This document shows, in pieces, positions 35,896 to 44,564 of a stretch of DNA of 62,676 bases. Location of the stretch: assembly GCA_964486925.1 (NCBI GenBank), contig CAZAOY010000007.1:1-62676 (forward strand). The letters run 5' to 3'. This DNA is from CAZAOY01 sp964486925 (GTDB taxonomy: Bacteria; Bacillota; Clostridia; Oscillospirales; Ruminococcaceae). A model generated the notes under the pieces. It saw nothing but the letters and a program-made list of their open reading frames with translations, was not told where the DNA came from and ran no database searches. Every line of letters starts with the position of its first letter. The stretch's first letter is position 1. The translations under genes and the position numbers were made by a program.

Positions 35896-37764
35896 ATGTT
35901 AAAACCACTAAAGCTAGTACCCTTTACCACAGATGAGATTAAGCCGTCAGGATGGCTTAAAAAACAGCTAGAGCTACAAGCAAAAGGTCTTTCTGGAAAC
36001 CTAGATAAAATTTGGCCTGATATAAAGGACAGCCGCTGGATTGGCGGGGATAAGGAGGGTTGGGAGCGTGTACCTTACTGGCTTGACGGCTTTATCCCCC
36101 TAGCTTATCTACTTGATGATGAGGACATGAAGGCGCGTGCAAAGCGGTATATCGATGCGATTATCGATAACCAAAAGCCTGATGGGTTCCTCTGCCCATG
36201 TGAGGACAGCGAGCGAAGCCGGTATGATATGTGGGCACTCCACCTAATAGGCAAGGTGCTTGTGGTGTACTACGAATGCAGTAAGGATGAGCGGATTGAA
36301 CAGGTCTTGTATGACGCACTTAAAAACTATCGTGCCCATGTAAACCGCTATACCATCTTTGACTGGGCGGCTACCCGCTGGTTTGAATGTTTAATCCCAA
36401 TATACTGGATATACGAACGACGTCAGGAGGATTGGTTAATCGAGCTTGCACACATCCTATCTGTGCAGGGTGCTGACTATGAAAAGCTGTTCTCCTGCCT
36501 TAGCATGGATAGAGCGAAAGAGTTTCCGCACTGGTCATACCTTGACCATGTAGTTAACATGGGGATGGCGATAAAATCCCAAGGTCTGTACTCCCGCATT
36601 AGCGGGGAGTCTGCCGACGATTTTGCCAAAACCATGGTGGATACGCTACATAAAAAGCATGGTACTGTAACAGGGCACTTTAACGGTGATGAATGTCTGT
36701 CTGGGGTTAGCCCTACCGCTGGTACTGAATGCTGTGGGGTTGTGGAGGCGATGTACTCCTATGAGCACCTAATTGCCCTTACAGCGGACAACTACTGGGC
36801 GGATCTTCTGGAGATGTTAGCCTACAACGCACTTCCTGCTACAATAAGTCCCGATATGTGGACCCACCAGTACGACCAGATGACCAACCAGATTGAAGTT
36901 GTCCCTATCCCAAAGGAGCAGGTACACTTTACCTCTAACGGCGGGTCATCCCATATCTTCGGGTTAGAACCAAACTTTGGCTGTTGCACTGCAAACTTTA
37001 ACCAAGCCTGGCCTAAGCTTGCGCTCTCCACCTTTATGCGTAGTGAAAGGGGTATCGCCATTACCGCAATCGCCCCCGCTACTCTAGAGTGTACGGTTAA
37101 CGGCAGTGCGGTAAAGATTGAGGTTATAACCGACTATCCATTTAGAGATACTATGCAGATTAAGGTAACCGCCAATTGTAGCTTTGAATTAATGGTACGA
37201 ATTCCGGGGTTTGTAAAATCCGCTAAGGTGGATGGTAACAATAGTGGAGTTGTTCCTCAGCGCTTCTACACCATCCAAAAAGACTGGTCAGGTGTTACGG
37301 TTATAGATGTAGAGTTTGAGATGTCGGCTGAATTTGTCCGCCGTCCAAACGACATGGTAGCGGTAAAGCGTGGCGGACTAATCTATAGTATCGCTATCGA
37401 TGAGGAGTGGACGCGGGTGGAATACTCTAAAAATGGTGTTGATCGAATATATCCATACTGTGACTATACCATTCGTCCTAAATCCGAATGGAGTTATGGC
37501 TACCTAGACGATAATCTTACACTAGAACTACGTAACATTACCGACATGCCGTTTAGCCCCGAGCACGCACCGATACAGCTAATCGCTAACATGGCACTAT
37601 TAGATTGGGATAAAAGCTACGGTGTTTGCGCTGAAAAACCAAACAGTCTTGTACCGATCTCCGACCCTGTTAAGGTGCGGTTAATACCATACGGCTGTAC
37701 CAATCTGCGGATGACCGAAGTACCTCTTTTGACCGACATAAGCAACTCTACTTTACCTAGGTAG
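35896..37764 (+). CDS. GH127-like (DUF1680) glycoside hydrolase
   Basis: A 622-aa protein of the beta-L-arabinofuranosidase (GH127) superfamily. It shows GWERVPYWLDGFIPLAYLLDD near residue 55, the (alpha/alpha)6-barrel body, GTECCGVVEAMYSYEHL (catalytic-region Glu and Cys) and FGCCTANFNQAWPKLA (the paired Cys that bind zinc in characterised members), then beta-domains. There is no signal peptide, so it should act on imported oligosaccharides. The substrate may be L-arabinofuranosides or another sugar. GGAGG precedes the ATG. The next gene follows after 41 bp. Confidence 0.85.
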   Translation: MLKPLKLVPFTTDEIKPSGWLKKQLELQAKGLSGNLDKIWPDIKDSRWIGGDKEGWERVPYWLDGFIPLAYLLDDEDMKARAKRYIDAIIDNQKPDGFLCPCEDSERSRYDMWALHLIGKVLVVYYECSKDERIEQVLYDALKNYRAHVNRYTIFDWAATRWFECLIPIYWIYERRQEDWLIELAHILSVQGADYEKLFSCLSMDRAKEFPHWSYLDHVVNMGMAIKSQGLYSRISGESADDFAKTMVDTLHKKHGTVTGHFNGDECLSGVSPTAGTECCGVVEAMYSYEHLIALTADNYWADLLEMLAYNALPATISPDMWTHQYDQMTNQIEVVPIPKEQVHFTSNGGSSHIFGLEPNFGCCTANFNQAWPKLALSTFMRSERGIAITAIAPATLECTVNGSAVKIEVITDYPFRDTMQIKVTANCSFELMVRIPGFVKSAKVDGNNSGVVPQRFYTIQKDWSGVTVIDVEFEMSAEFVRRPNDMVAVKRGGLIYSIAIDEEWTRVEYSKNGVDRIYPYCDYTIRPKSEWSYGYLDDNLTLELRNITDMPFSPEHAPIQLIANMALLDWDKSYGVCAEKPNSLVPISDPVKVRLIPYGCTNLRMTEVPLLTDISNSTLPR

Positions 37765-37805
37765 GTTTTGACATCCTAAACTTAACGTTTAGAAACGGAG
37801 TATTA

Positions 37806-38468
37806 ATGAATAAGGATAATCTTTTCTTCAACCCCGGCTGTGCTTTAAGCCTATACAAACCTGAAAAGGAGCACCAGATACTATCATACCTTAGAGAAAA
37901 TTTGGATAACGTCTCCCTGCATAACATCTGCTGTCGTCATAATCCAAACCTTCCAACTGGGTCTACCATAATAAATGTGTGTGCGGGATGTGACCGTCGG
38001 TTTGGCAGTTTATACGATGGGATATCCACCATCTCACTTTGGGAGGTTATGGATAGACTGGATAACTTCCCCTTTCCCGACTATAGCGGTGCACGGATGA
38101 ATGTCCATGACGCTTGCCCTGTACGTAACAATACAGCTGTACATAAGGCGGTTAGAAGCCTGCTTACCAAGATGAATATTGCGATTGTAGAGATTAAGGC
38201 ACATGGTGAACATTCGGTCTGTTGCGGTGATAACCTCTACCCACATTGCGACCTTGAAACGGTGCATAGCTATATGAAAAGGCGTGCTGACAGCATGACC
38301 TGCGAGGATGTGGTGGTCTACTGTGTGTCCTGTATTAAATCTATTTATATCGGCGGTAAAACCCCACATCACCTAATCGACCTGCTCTTTAACGAGGCAA
38401 CCGATCCGCAGGAGCACCGCACCGACATATGGCATGAGCAGTTAGACGAATATATAAAGACACATTAA
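37806..38468 (+). CDS. HdrB-like cysteine-rich (CCG-domain) protein
   Basis: A 220-aa protein resembling one subunit of the CCG/DUF Cys-rich redox family (heterodisulfide reductase B, glycolate oxidase F type). It has two cysteine clusters: NICCRHN plus VCAGCDRRF, and HDACPVRN, VCCGDN and YCVSCIKS. Such sites bind an iron-sulphur cluster in HdrB. There is no ferredoxin domain or membrane anchor and no partner subunit in the window. CGGAG precedes the ATG. It may be co-transcribed with the upstream glycosidase. Function not assigned. Confidence 0.75.
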   Translation: MNKDNLFFNPGCALSLYKPEKEHQILSYLRENLDNVSLHNICCRHNPNLPTGSTIINVCAGCDRRFGSLYDGISTISLWEVMDRLDNFPFPDYSGARMNVHDACPVRNNTAVHKAVRSLLTKMNIAIVEIKAHGEHSVCCGDNLYPHCDLETVHSYMKRRADSMTCEDVVVYCVSCIKSIYIGGKTPHHLIDLLFNEATDPQEHRTDIWHEQLDEYIKTH

Positions 38469-38545
38469 TTTGGCCTAATTATATTAGTCTTTCTGGGAAT
38501 ACTACATCATATATCCGCCTAGTGTAACATAGTAATGGAGGTTTT

Positions 38546-38953
38546 ATGAGGATAGACGCAAACTCTATAGAGCAACTAATAGAGTTGTCTGGTGACAAAA
38601 AAGAGGGTATTATATTGCTAGATAACTTAATTACCTCCGCCGCCCCTAATCTTGAGCGGTGGCTGTTAAAGAGCGATACCTATGTAATGATTGGATACGG
38701 AAGATATAGGTATGATGATAACTTTCCGCCTATCGCGCTTGCTCCCCAGAAGAACTACATTAGTCTATATGTTTATGGCGAAAAGGATGGAGAGCTTTTT
38801 ACCACCATCTATAAATCTAAGCTTGGCAAGGTAACGGCAGGTAAATCCTGTATTAACATAAAAAACGTCGATAAAATTAACCAGACCGAGTTAGTTAACC
38901 TAGTCAAGGACTGTATCGAATGGAACAATAGTGGTATACTAGATAACAATTAA
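38546..38953 (+). CDS. DUF1801-domain protein
   Basis: A 135-aa small soluble protein of the DUF1801/YdhG-like fold. The pattern AAPNLERWLLKSDTYVMIGYG...PIALAPQKNYISLYVYG and the C-terminal GKSCINIKNVDKINQTELVNLV fits the family. Members are often annotated as frataxin-like or iron chaperones without proof. TGGAGG precedes the ATG. A VOC gene follows at 23 bp, probably in one transcript. A related domain occurs in the minus-strand gene at 45.7-46.3 kb. Confidence 0.8.
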   Translation: MRIDANSIEQLIELSGDKKEGIILLDNLITSAAPNLERWLLKSDTYVMIGYGRYRYDDNFPPIALAPQKNYISLYVYGEKDGELFTTIYKSKLGKVTAGKSCINIKNVDKINQTELVNLVKDCIEWNNSGILDNN

Positions 38954-38976
38954 TAACCAATAAATTGGAGGAAAAG

Positions 38977-39393
38977 ATGAAGATAACACCATATATTACA
39001 TTAAACGGTAACTGCAAAGAGGCTGTAGCGTTTTATGAAAAGGCGTTAAATGCTAAGGTAATTATGTCCCAGACCTATAGCGAAGCACCAAGCGGCGACT
39101 ACCCAATGCCCGAGGCCGCTAAGGATCTTATTGTCCATGCACGTATCGATCTAGGCGGCGAACAGATTATGTTCTCCGACTCATTCCCAGGACAACCAGT
39201 CCCTAATGAAAGCTTTATAACTCTAGCACTTAGCGTAAACTCCCTAGAACAGACCACCAGTATCTATAACGCACTAAAGGAAGGTGGGACTATCCTGATG
39301 GAACTAGGTGAAACCTTCTGGAGCAAATCCTACGCAATGTTAATCGACAGGTTTGGTGTACAATGGCAGCTTAACTACGATGAAACAAAGTAG
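38977..39393 (+). CDS. VOC-family (PhnB/glyoxalase-like) protein
   Basis: A 138-aa vicinal-oxygen-chelate fold protein of the PhnB-like 3-demethylubiquinone-methyltransferase-related group. MKITPYITLNGNCKEAVAFYEKAL is the typical first module; IMFSD, ETFWSKSYAMLIDRFGVQWQL is the second. The start is the ATG at 38977 with TTGGAGG upstream. Enzymatic role is unknown. It is paralogous to the minus-strand VOC gene at 45.3 kb. It ends at a strong terminator. Confidence 0.88.
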   Translation: MKITPYITLNGNCKEAVAFYEKALNAKVIMSQTYSEAPSGDYPMPEAAKDLIVHARIDLGGEQIMFSDSFPGQPVPNESFITLALSVNSLEQTTSIYNALKEGGTILMELGETFWSKSYAMLIDRFGVQWQLNYDETK

Positions 39394-39462
39394 CTTTATG
39401 GTTTTAGTAGGATTTAATAATATACCCTTGTTACTGTAAAAGAGAATTTTTGTAATATACTT

Positions 39463-39515
39463 AAAGCGACACCTTAAAAGCTGTTAACACAGTATTTAAG
39501 GTGTCGCTTTTTTAC
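39463..39515 (+). terminator. strong terminator after the DUF1801-VOC genes
   Basis: Perfect 16-bp stem (39463-39478 with 39495-39510; AAAGCGACACC.../...GGTGTCGCTTT) followed by a T-run. Confidence 0.92.
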
Positions 39516-39615
39516 GGTTATTCTTAATGTTTTAGTTATCTTTAAACATTCCCTATCTAAGGAGTTTTTTAACCTTTTATTAATTTCTGGTAATTAAGAT
39601 GACGATGTTAACTAA

Positions 39616-39650
39616 AACTTCACCTCAACTCCACAAATACGTGGTATAAT
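39616..39650 (+). promoter_or_regulatory. first-module regulator promoter with direct-repeat operator
   Basis: AACTTCACC (39616) and AACTCCAC (39627) are 11 bp apart, and TATAAT (39645-39650) begins 18 bp after the start of the second repeat. The repeats occupy the -35 region, typical of OmpR-class activator sites. The transporter promoter at 41852 has the same geometry. Confidence 0.75.
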
Positions 39651-39726
39651 ATTAATTAGGCAATGTAGGACTAACAAAACGATCGCACGCACAAATTTTG
39701 CTTAAAATTATATTGGAGACGATTAT

Positions 39727-40404
39727 ATGAAAAAAACTATACTAGTTATTGAGGATGAAAGGTCAATACAGAATATAATTAAAGCCTTTTTAGAAAATGA
39801 GGATTATGCTGTGCTTCTAGCAGATGATGGAGCAAGCGGGGTATCAATGTTTTATGAAAACAAGCCTGACCTTGTTTTGCTTGACCTAATGCTTCCAAAG
39901 ATAGATGGATTTACGGTGTGTGAGCTTATTAGAAAGGAATCATCCGTGCCTATTATTATGCTCACTGCCTTGGATGATATGGATAGCCAGATAAAAGGCT
40001 TTGAGGCTTTAGCAGATGATTACATTACCAAGCCTTTCTCTATGCTACTGGTTGTAAAACGAATTGAAGCTATTTTACGAAGATCAAACCCTACTGATAG
40101 TTTGGTAACAACCTTGAAGTATAGAGATATTAGCTTGAATACAGAAAGCTACGAGGTTTACTCTAGTGGTCAGCTAATCTCTTTAACTGCGCGTGAATTT
40201 GAAATTTTACGGTTATTTATGGAGAATCCAGGCAGGGTTTATACAAGGGAAATTCTACTAAATATAGTCTGGAATTACGATTTTTTCGGTGATGAAAAGA
40301 TTGTAAATACACATATTAAAAATATCCGCAAAAAACTAGGCGTTAACCTGATTCAAACAATTAGAGGGGTGGGGTATAGACTTGATAAAGAAGATAAGAG
40401 ATAG
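39727..40404 (+). CDS. OmpR-family response regulator, first module
   Basis: A 225-aa two-component regulator. The receiver domain (about 1-120) has the acidic pocket EDE near residue 8, phospho-acceptor Asp in LVLLDLMLP (about 53), Thr in MLTAL and Lys in ITKPF. The C-terminal winged-helix DNA-binding domain (about 130-222) ends with THIKNIRKKLG...IRGVGYRL. TTGGAG precedes the ATG. It overlaps the histidine kinase start by 23 bp. Direct-repeat operators upstream of itself and of the ABC operon predict that it controls both. Confidence 0.95.
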   Translation: MKKTILVIEDERSIQNIIKAFLENEDYAVLLADDGASGVSMFYENKPDLVLLDLMLPKIDGFTVCELIRKESSVPIIMLTALDDMDSQIKGFEALADDYITKPFSMLLVVKRIEAILRRSNPTDSLVTTLKYRDISLNTESYEVYSSGQLISLTAREFEILRLFMENPGRVYTREILLNIVWNYDFFGDEKIVNTHIKNIRKKLGVNLIQTIRGVGYRLDKEDKR

Positions 40405-41740
40405 TTTAAGCGTTAAAATCTTCCTTGGTATCCTAACTATCCTTGTGGTGGTTAGCCTAATAATCTATGGAAGCCTTAGGGTGCTCATGCCTAAGGCATT
40501 GCAGAATGAACAAGGTAGACGTTTTACTAATAGCCTTCAAACGTTAGTTTCAAAGCTTGAGGTAACACCTATTGATGAGATTAATCCATTAATAACGGAA
40601 TTTTCAATAGATAATCAATCTAGCATAACCGTAATGGACTCTAACAATAATGAGGTTACAAACGTTAATTATGCCCGTGACAATTCATCAAAATACGGAA
40701 ATGCTATCTCAAGTACGGTTAGTTTTGAGAATGATGGTAGGCTCTATATAATCTTAGCAGAGTTTCCAGGATATGCGGTGGATCAGCTTTCAGATACCTT
40801 TGCCCGTATTTTCCCGTTTGTTTTAGTATTAATACTAATTATCTCAATACTGGTGGCGGCATTTTATTCTCGCCTTGTTGCAAAACCTATCGTTAAAATC
40901 AGTGATATTTCTAAGAGGATGACGTCTCTTGACATGACATGGAGTTGTGATGTTGACCGTTCAGATGAAATTGGTGTACTCGCTGTTAACCTTAATACAA
41001 TGTCAGAAAAACTATCAACAACCCTTGACAGATTAAAGTCAGCTAACCAAAAGCTTCAAGAAGATATAGTAAGAGAAAAGAAGCAGGAAAAGATCAAGGT
41101 TGACTTTTTTAGAGCAGTTTCTCACGAACTTAAAACACCTATCACAATATTAAAAGGCGAGTTAGAGGGCATGATTTACGGTGTCGGTGAGTATAAAGAC
41201 AAGGACACCTACCTACGCCATTCTATGAAAACTGTAATTGAGATAGAAAATCTAGTTAAGGAGATCCTGTCAGCTTCCAGAATGGCGGCGGATGATCTGC
41301 CTTTATCTGCCTCGCTAGTTAATTTATCTTCGCTTATTCAAACTGTTTGCCTAAAACTACAAGGGATTGCAGAGGATAAGAATATTAATCTCGTAATTGA
41401 CACAAAACCCTTAGTCTACCTTGGAGATGAAGCTTTATTACAAAAGGCTTTCTCAAGTATAATTGGCAATGCAATAACCCATTCTCCTAACGGCGAAACC
41501 GTCACAGTTACATTAAGCGATAGATTGTTACAGGTAGAGAACATGGGTATCCATATTAAACCAGAGGACATGGAACATATCTACCAACCATTCTATCGTG
41601 TAGATAAATCCCGTAACAGCAGTAGCGGTGGCAACGGACTTGGTCTTTATATAGTCAAGACGGTGCTTGATCGACATGGTCTTAATTATAAGTTGGAGAA
41701 TACAACGCTAGGTGTAAGATTTTCTGTGTTGTTTAATTAA
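40382..41740 (+). CDS. sensor histidine kinase, first module
   Basis: A 452-aa membrane kinase. TM1 is about residues 12-35, an extracytoplasmic loop of about 100 residues follows, and TM2 is about 145-165. HAMP (about 165-220), HisKA with SHELKTP (phospho-His), and HATPase_c with NAITHSPNG and GGNGLGLYIVK complete it. The apparent start is TTG at 40382, inside the regulator gene, with AGGGGTGGGG upstream. The neighbouring FtsX-type transporter suggests that it reports an envelope or peptide-antibiotic signal, but the loop is not a recognised sensor domain. Confidence 0.93.
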   Translation: MIKKIRDSLSVKIFLGILTILVVVSLIIYGSLRVLMPKALQNEQGRRFTNSLQTLVSKLEVTPIDEINPLITEFSIDNQSSITVMDSNNNEVTNVNYARDNSSKYGNAISSTVSFENDGRLYIILAEFPGYAVDQLSDTFARIFPFVLVLILIISILVAAFYSRLVAKPIVKISDISKRMTSLDMTWSCDVDRSDEIGVLAVNLNTMSEKLSTTLDRLKSANQKLQEDIVREKKQEKIKVDFFRAVSHELKTPITILKGELEGMIYGVGEYKDKDTYLRHSMKTVIEIENLVKEILSASRMAADDLPLSASLVNLSSLIQTVCLKLQGIAEDKNINLVIDTKPLVYLGDEALLQKAFSSIIGNAITHSPNGETVTVTLSDRLLQVENMGIHIKPEDMEHIYQPFYRVDKSRNSSSGGNGLGLYIVKTVLDRHGLNYKLENTTLGVRFSVLFN

Positions 41741-41775
41741 CCTTCACAACCTCTAATGCTTTATATATAATTTCT

Positions 41776-41815
41776 GAGTCGCGACCTTTATAAAGGTTAG
41801 CGATTCTTTTCTTAT
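41776..41815 (+). terminator. imperfect hairpin after the first kinase gene
   Basis: GAGTCGCGACCTTT pairs imperfectly with AAAGGTTAGCGATTC, then TTTT. This would separate the regulator-kinase transcript from the transporter operon. Confidence 0.5.
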
Positions 41816-41851
41816 CTAACTCTAACTCTAACTCCCCCTAATCTACGCCTT

Positions 41852-41886
41852 AACTCCACCGCAACTCCACCTTTACTATTTATAAT
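41852..41886 (+). promoter_or_regulatory. ABC-operon promoter with direct-repeat operator, first module
   Basis: AACTCCACC at 41852-41860 and 41863-41871 (11-bp period), then TATAAT at 41881-41886, again 18 bp from the start of the second repeat. Further CTAACT-type repeats lie just upstream (about 41817-41837). Confidence 0.78.
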
Positions 41887-41916
41887 ATAGGTATAAAGTA
41901 AAAAGGAGGCATATCT

Positions 41917-43200
41917 ATGAATTTGATTAAACGGGCTTTTTTGCATGGAATACGTAAACCAGGAAAAAGTCTACTGTTATTTTTAATTATTGTGGTTATC
42001 TCTACCCTCGTCCTTTCCGGGTTAGCATCGCTTGACGCTGAGGAAGAAAGAACAACGGATTTACGGGGAGCAACAGGAGCAAGCTTTACGGTAGAAAGAA
42101 ACCTATCCACAGGAAGTTGGAAAAGTGACGAAAACGGTTCGTACAGCACGCAGGAGTTGATTACGAATAAAATGGCTCAGAGGATTGCCGAGATTAAAGG
42201 GATAGAGGCCTTTGATACAAACTGCACCACCATCTTTGAGCTTTTTGACACGAACAATAGGTATATTGAATGTATTAATCCAAAGGGAATGCCAATGGTA
42301 GATGGACAATACTATACCGTCGGCACAATTAGCTCGGAGTACTCCTCGCTCTTTCTTTCACAGTCATTTTCCATGGTTAAGGGGCGACATATTACAGCTA
42401 AAGACAAAGACGCTGTCATAATTAGCAAAGCTATTGCAGATAAGCATAATTTAAACCTCGGTGATACCGTAAATGCCTACAATGACCTAACCGTACCTCT
42501 TAAAGTTATAGGTATATTTGAGGTTGTAGCTGATAAATCAGATGAAAAGAACAACTATAACATGGCTTCGTACTTTGATTATGAAAACTATATCTTTATG
42601 AGTATGGAGGCAATGATAGAAGCACTTAAAAACTTTCCTGACGGGCCAAGCTTAGGCTATACATCCGCAGACTTCTTTGTTTCTGACCCTGAACGGTTAG
42701 AGCAGATTATCAAAAACGTACAAGCCATAGATGGTATTAACTGGAATAACTTTACCATCTCTGCCAACAACGAGGTTTACGAAAGAACAGAGAACGCTAT
42801 TTCAAATATGAGTTCGCTGATAAGGACGCTAATTGTTATAATAGTAGTAATCAGCATTGGTATTGTAACGTTAATACTAACTATGTGGGTAAAAGGACGG
42901 ATGAGAGAGACGGGTATCTTGCTATCTATCGGCATTCCAAAAACGTTTATCCTAATGCAGTACATTGTTGAGGTTGGGTTAATCTCTATTGTTGCTTTTC
43001 CTCTCTCATACCTATTTAGCAGTAACATTTCAGGATATATCGGAAACCTATTTGGGAAAACAGGCACTATCTTAGTTACAACACAACACTTTAGAGTCGT
43101 CTGCGGATTTGGTGCAATGCTACTTGCTGTATCAATCATCATCTCCAGCATCCCGTCTATGCGGCTAAAGCCTAAAGAGATACTATCTAAAATGAGCTAA
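41917..43200 (+). CDS. FtsX-family ABC permease, first of a pair
   Basis: A 427-aa MacB/FtsX-like permease. One TM lies at about residues 18-38, a large extracytoplasmic domain at about 40-285, and three TMs at about 295-320, 345-370 and 390-415, ending in the conserved RLKPKEILSKMS. AAAGGAGG precedes the ATG. It is first gene of a three-gene transporter operon. It is clearly paralogous to the next gene (same N-terminal MN-x2-KRA-x-LH-x-IRK pattern and C-terminus), so the two probably form a heterodimer. Confidence 0.9.
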   Translation: MNLIKRAFLHGIRKPGKSLLLFLIIVVISTLVLSGLASLDAEEERTTDLRGATGASFTVERNLSTGSWKSDENGSYSTQELITNKMAQRIAEIKGIEAFDTNCTTIFELFDTNNRYIECINPKGMPMVDGQYYTVGTISSEYSSLFLSQSFSMVKGRHITAKDKDAVIISKAIADKHNLNLGDTVNAYNDLTVPLKVIGIFEVVADKSDEKNNYNMASYFDYENYIFMSMEAMIEALKNFPDGPSLGYTSADFFVSDPERLEQIIKNVQAIDGINWNNFTISANNEVYERTENAISNMSSLIRTLIVIIVVISIGIVTLILTMWVKGRMRETGILLSIGIPKTFILMQYIVEVGLISIVAFPLSYLFSSNISGYIGNLFGKTGTILVTTQHFRVVCGFGAMLLAVSIIISSIPSMRLKPKEILSKMS

Positions 43201-43213
43201 CAGGAGAGGATAT

Positions 43214-44551
43214 ATGAATTTTTTCAAACGTGCATATCTGCACACCATTCGTAAAAAAGCAAAATCCGTGATAATGTTTTTTGTCTTGCTCATAATGGCT
43301 ACATTGACATTAGTATGTATCTCAATACAAACAGCCACTAATACTGCGGCTCTAAATATCCGCAGATCCTTAATGGGTAGTTTTACTATTAACGCAAAGG
43401 CTGTTAATACCCAGTTAAACGAGGACACCATCTCAAAGATATTAAAGATAAACGGTATGACAGATAACTATAACCTTCGTTCATACTACCATGCAGAGTA
43501 TCAAAACATAGAGAGGATACCTTTAAATATATCAACCGATGGAGCGGCACAGATTCCAGAAGGATATGAGCATGCCGGCAAGATTATAAGCAACAGCCAT
43601 TCAGAGCAGGACACCTATTTCAAAGAGGTAGGATTTGAGTTAGTCGAGGGTAGACACATTGTCGATAATGATAATAAGGTTATTATTATCAACAAAAAAT
43701 TTGCAGTTGCTAACAACTTAATGGTTGGTGATACCATAGTTTTGCGATCGCTTAATAAAACAGATAGATCAGTTGAGGTTAAGATCGTTGGTATCTATGT
43801 CGAAACACAAAAGCAGGACGCTATTGGTATGGCTCCCTCCTACGACCTATATGACAACATCACCTTTACAGATCATAAAGCCTACTCTCAGATAAATTTT
43901 ACCACAGAGCAAAACCATTACCAATATGGTGATTTCTTTGTTAATGACCCGGCAGAACTGGACTTAATTATATCTAATGTCAAGAAGTTAGACGGAATGG
44001 ATTGGGATTCCTGCATTATCACAAAACATGATGTCGAATATCAAAACGCCAAAAAGGCGCTAGAGGCTTTACAAAACCTAATTACCGTTATCATCATCGT
44101 TTTACTCTTTGTCTGTGTCGTAGTTTTATCGTTAATCTTGCTAATGTGGATACGAAACCGCACATACGAAACCGCAGTGTTACTGTCAATTGGAATTAGT
44201 AAAGGTAAGATAGTTTTACAGCATATGACCGAGATCTTTCTAATAACAATTTTTGCGTTTTCGCTATCGGTTATCTCCAGTTCGCTTATTGCACAGAATG
44301 TTTTGGACAGCCTACTTCAACAGGTAGTTGAGAGCGAACAGGTGATAGCAAAGGATTTAACAAACGGCACAACCATAGAAGCTGAAGTAGTCACACAGCC
44401 ACCCACCCAGACTATTGCTGTTAATATTTCAATTCAGGATTTTGTGCAGGTATGCGGCATAGGGTTTATGGTGATTATAGCTTCGCTACTACTCGCTTCA
44501 TACCCAATTTTCAAGCTTAAACCAAAGGAAATCTTTTCAAAAATGAGTTAG
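43214..44551 (+). CDS. FtsX-family ABC permease, second of a pair
   Basis: A 445-aa permease with the same design as its neighbour: N-terminal TM (about 15-38), extracytoplasmic domain (about 40-285), three C-terminal TMs, and an ending LKPKEIFSKMS. It has an extra roughly 40-residue insertion between the last two TMs (around 375-405). GGAGAGGA precedes the ATG, 13 bp after the first permease. The ATPase gene follows after 13 bp. Probable role: removal or sensing of envelope-active compounds, inferred from operon type. Confidence 0.9.
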   Translation: MNFFKRAYLHTIRKKAKSVIMFFVLLIMATLTLVCISIQTATNTAALNIRRSLMGSFTINAKAVNTQLNEDTISKILKINGMTDNYNLRSYYHAEYQNIERIPLNISTDGAAQIPEGYEHAGKIISNSHSEQDTYFKEVGFELVEGRHIVDNDNKVIIINKKFAVANNLMVGDTIVLRSLNKTDRSVEVKIVGIYVETQKQDAIGMAPSYDLYDNITFTDHKAYSQINFTTEQNHYQYGDFFVNDPAELDLIISNVKKLDGMDWDSCIITKHDVEYQNAKKALEALQNLITVIIIVLLFVCVVVLSLILLMWIRNRTYETAVLLSIGISKGKIVLQHMTEIFLITIFAFSLSVISSSLIAQNVLDSLLQQVVESEQVIAKDLTNGTTIEAEVVTQPPTQTIAVNISIQDFVQVCGIGFMVIIASLLLASYPIFKLKPKEIFSKMS

Positions 44552-44564
44552 GAGGTATTCTGTA

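Noticed and set aside
35896..38468. Glycosidase and HdrB-like gene as a new redox-sugar system
   Set aside because: Only proximity supports it; no shared motif, fusion or partner genes, so it is reported as an oddity and not as a system.
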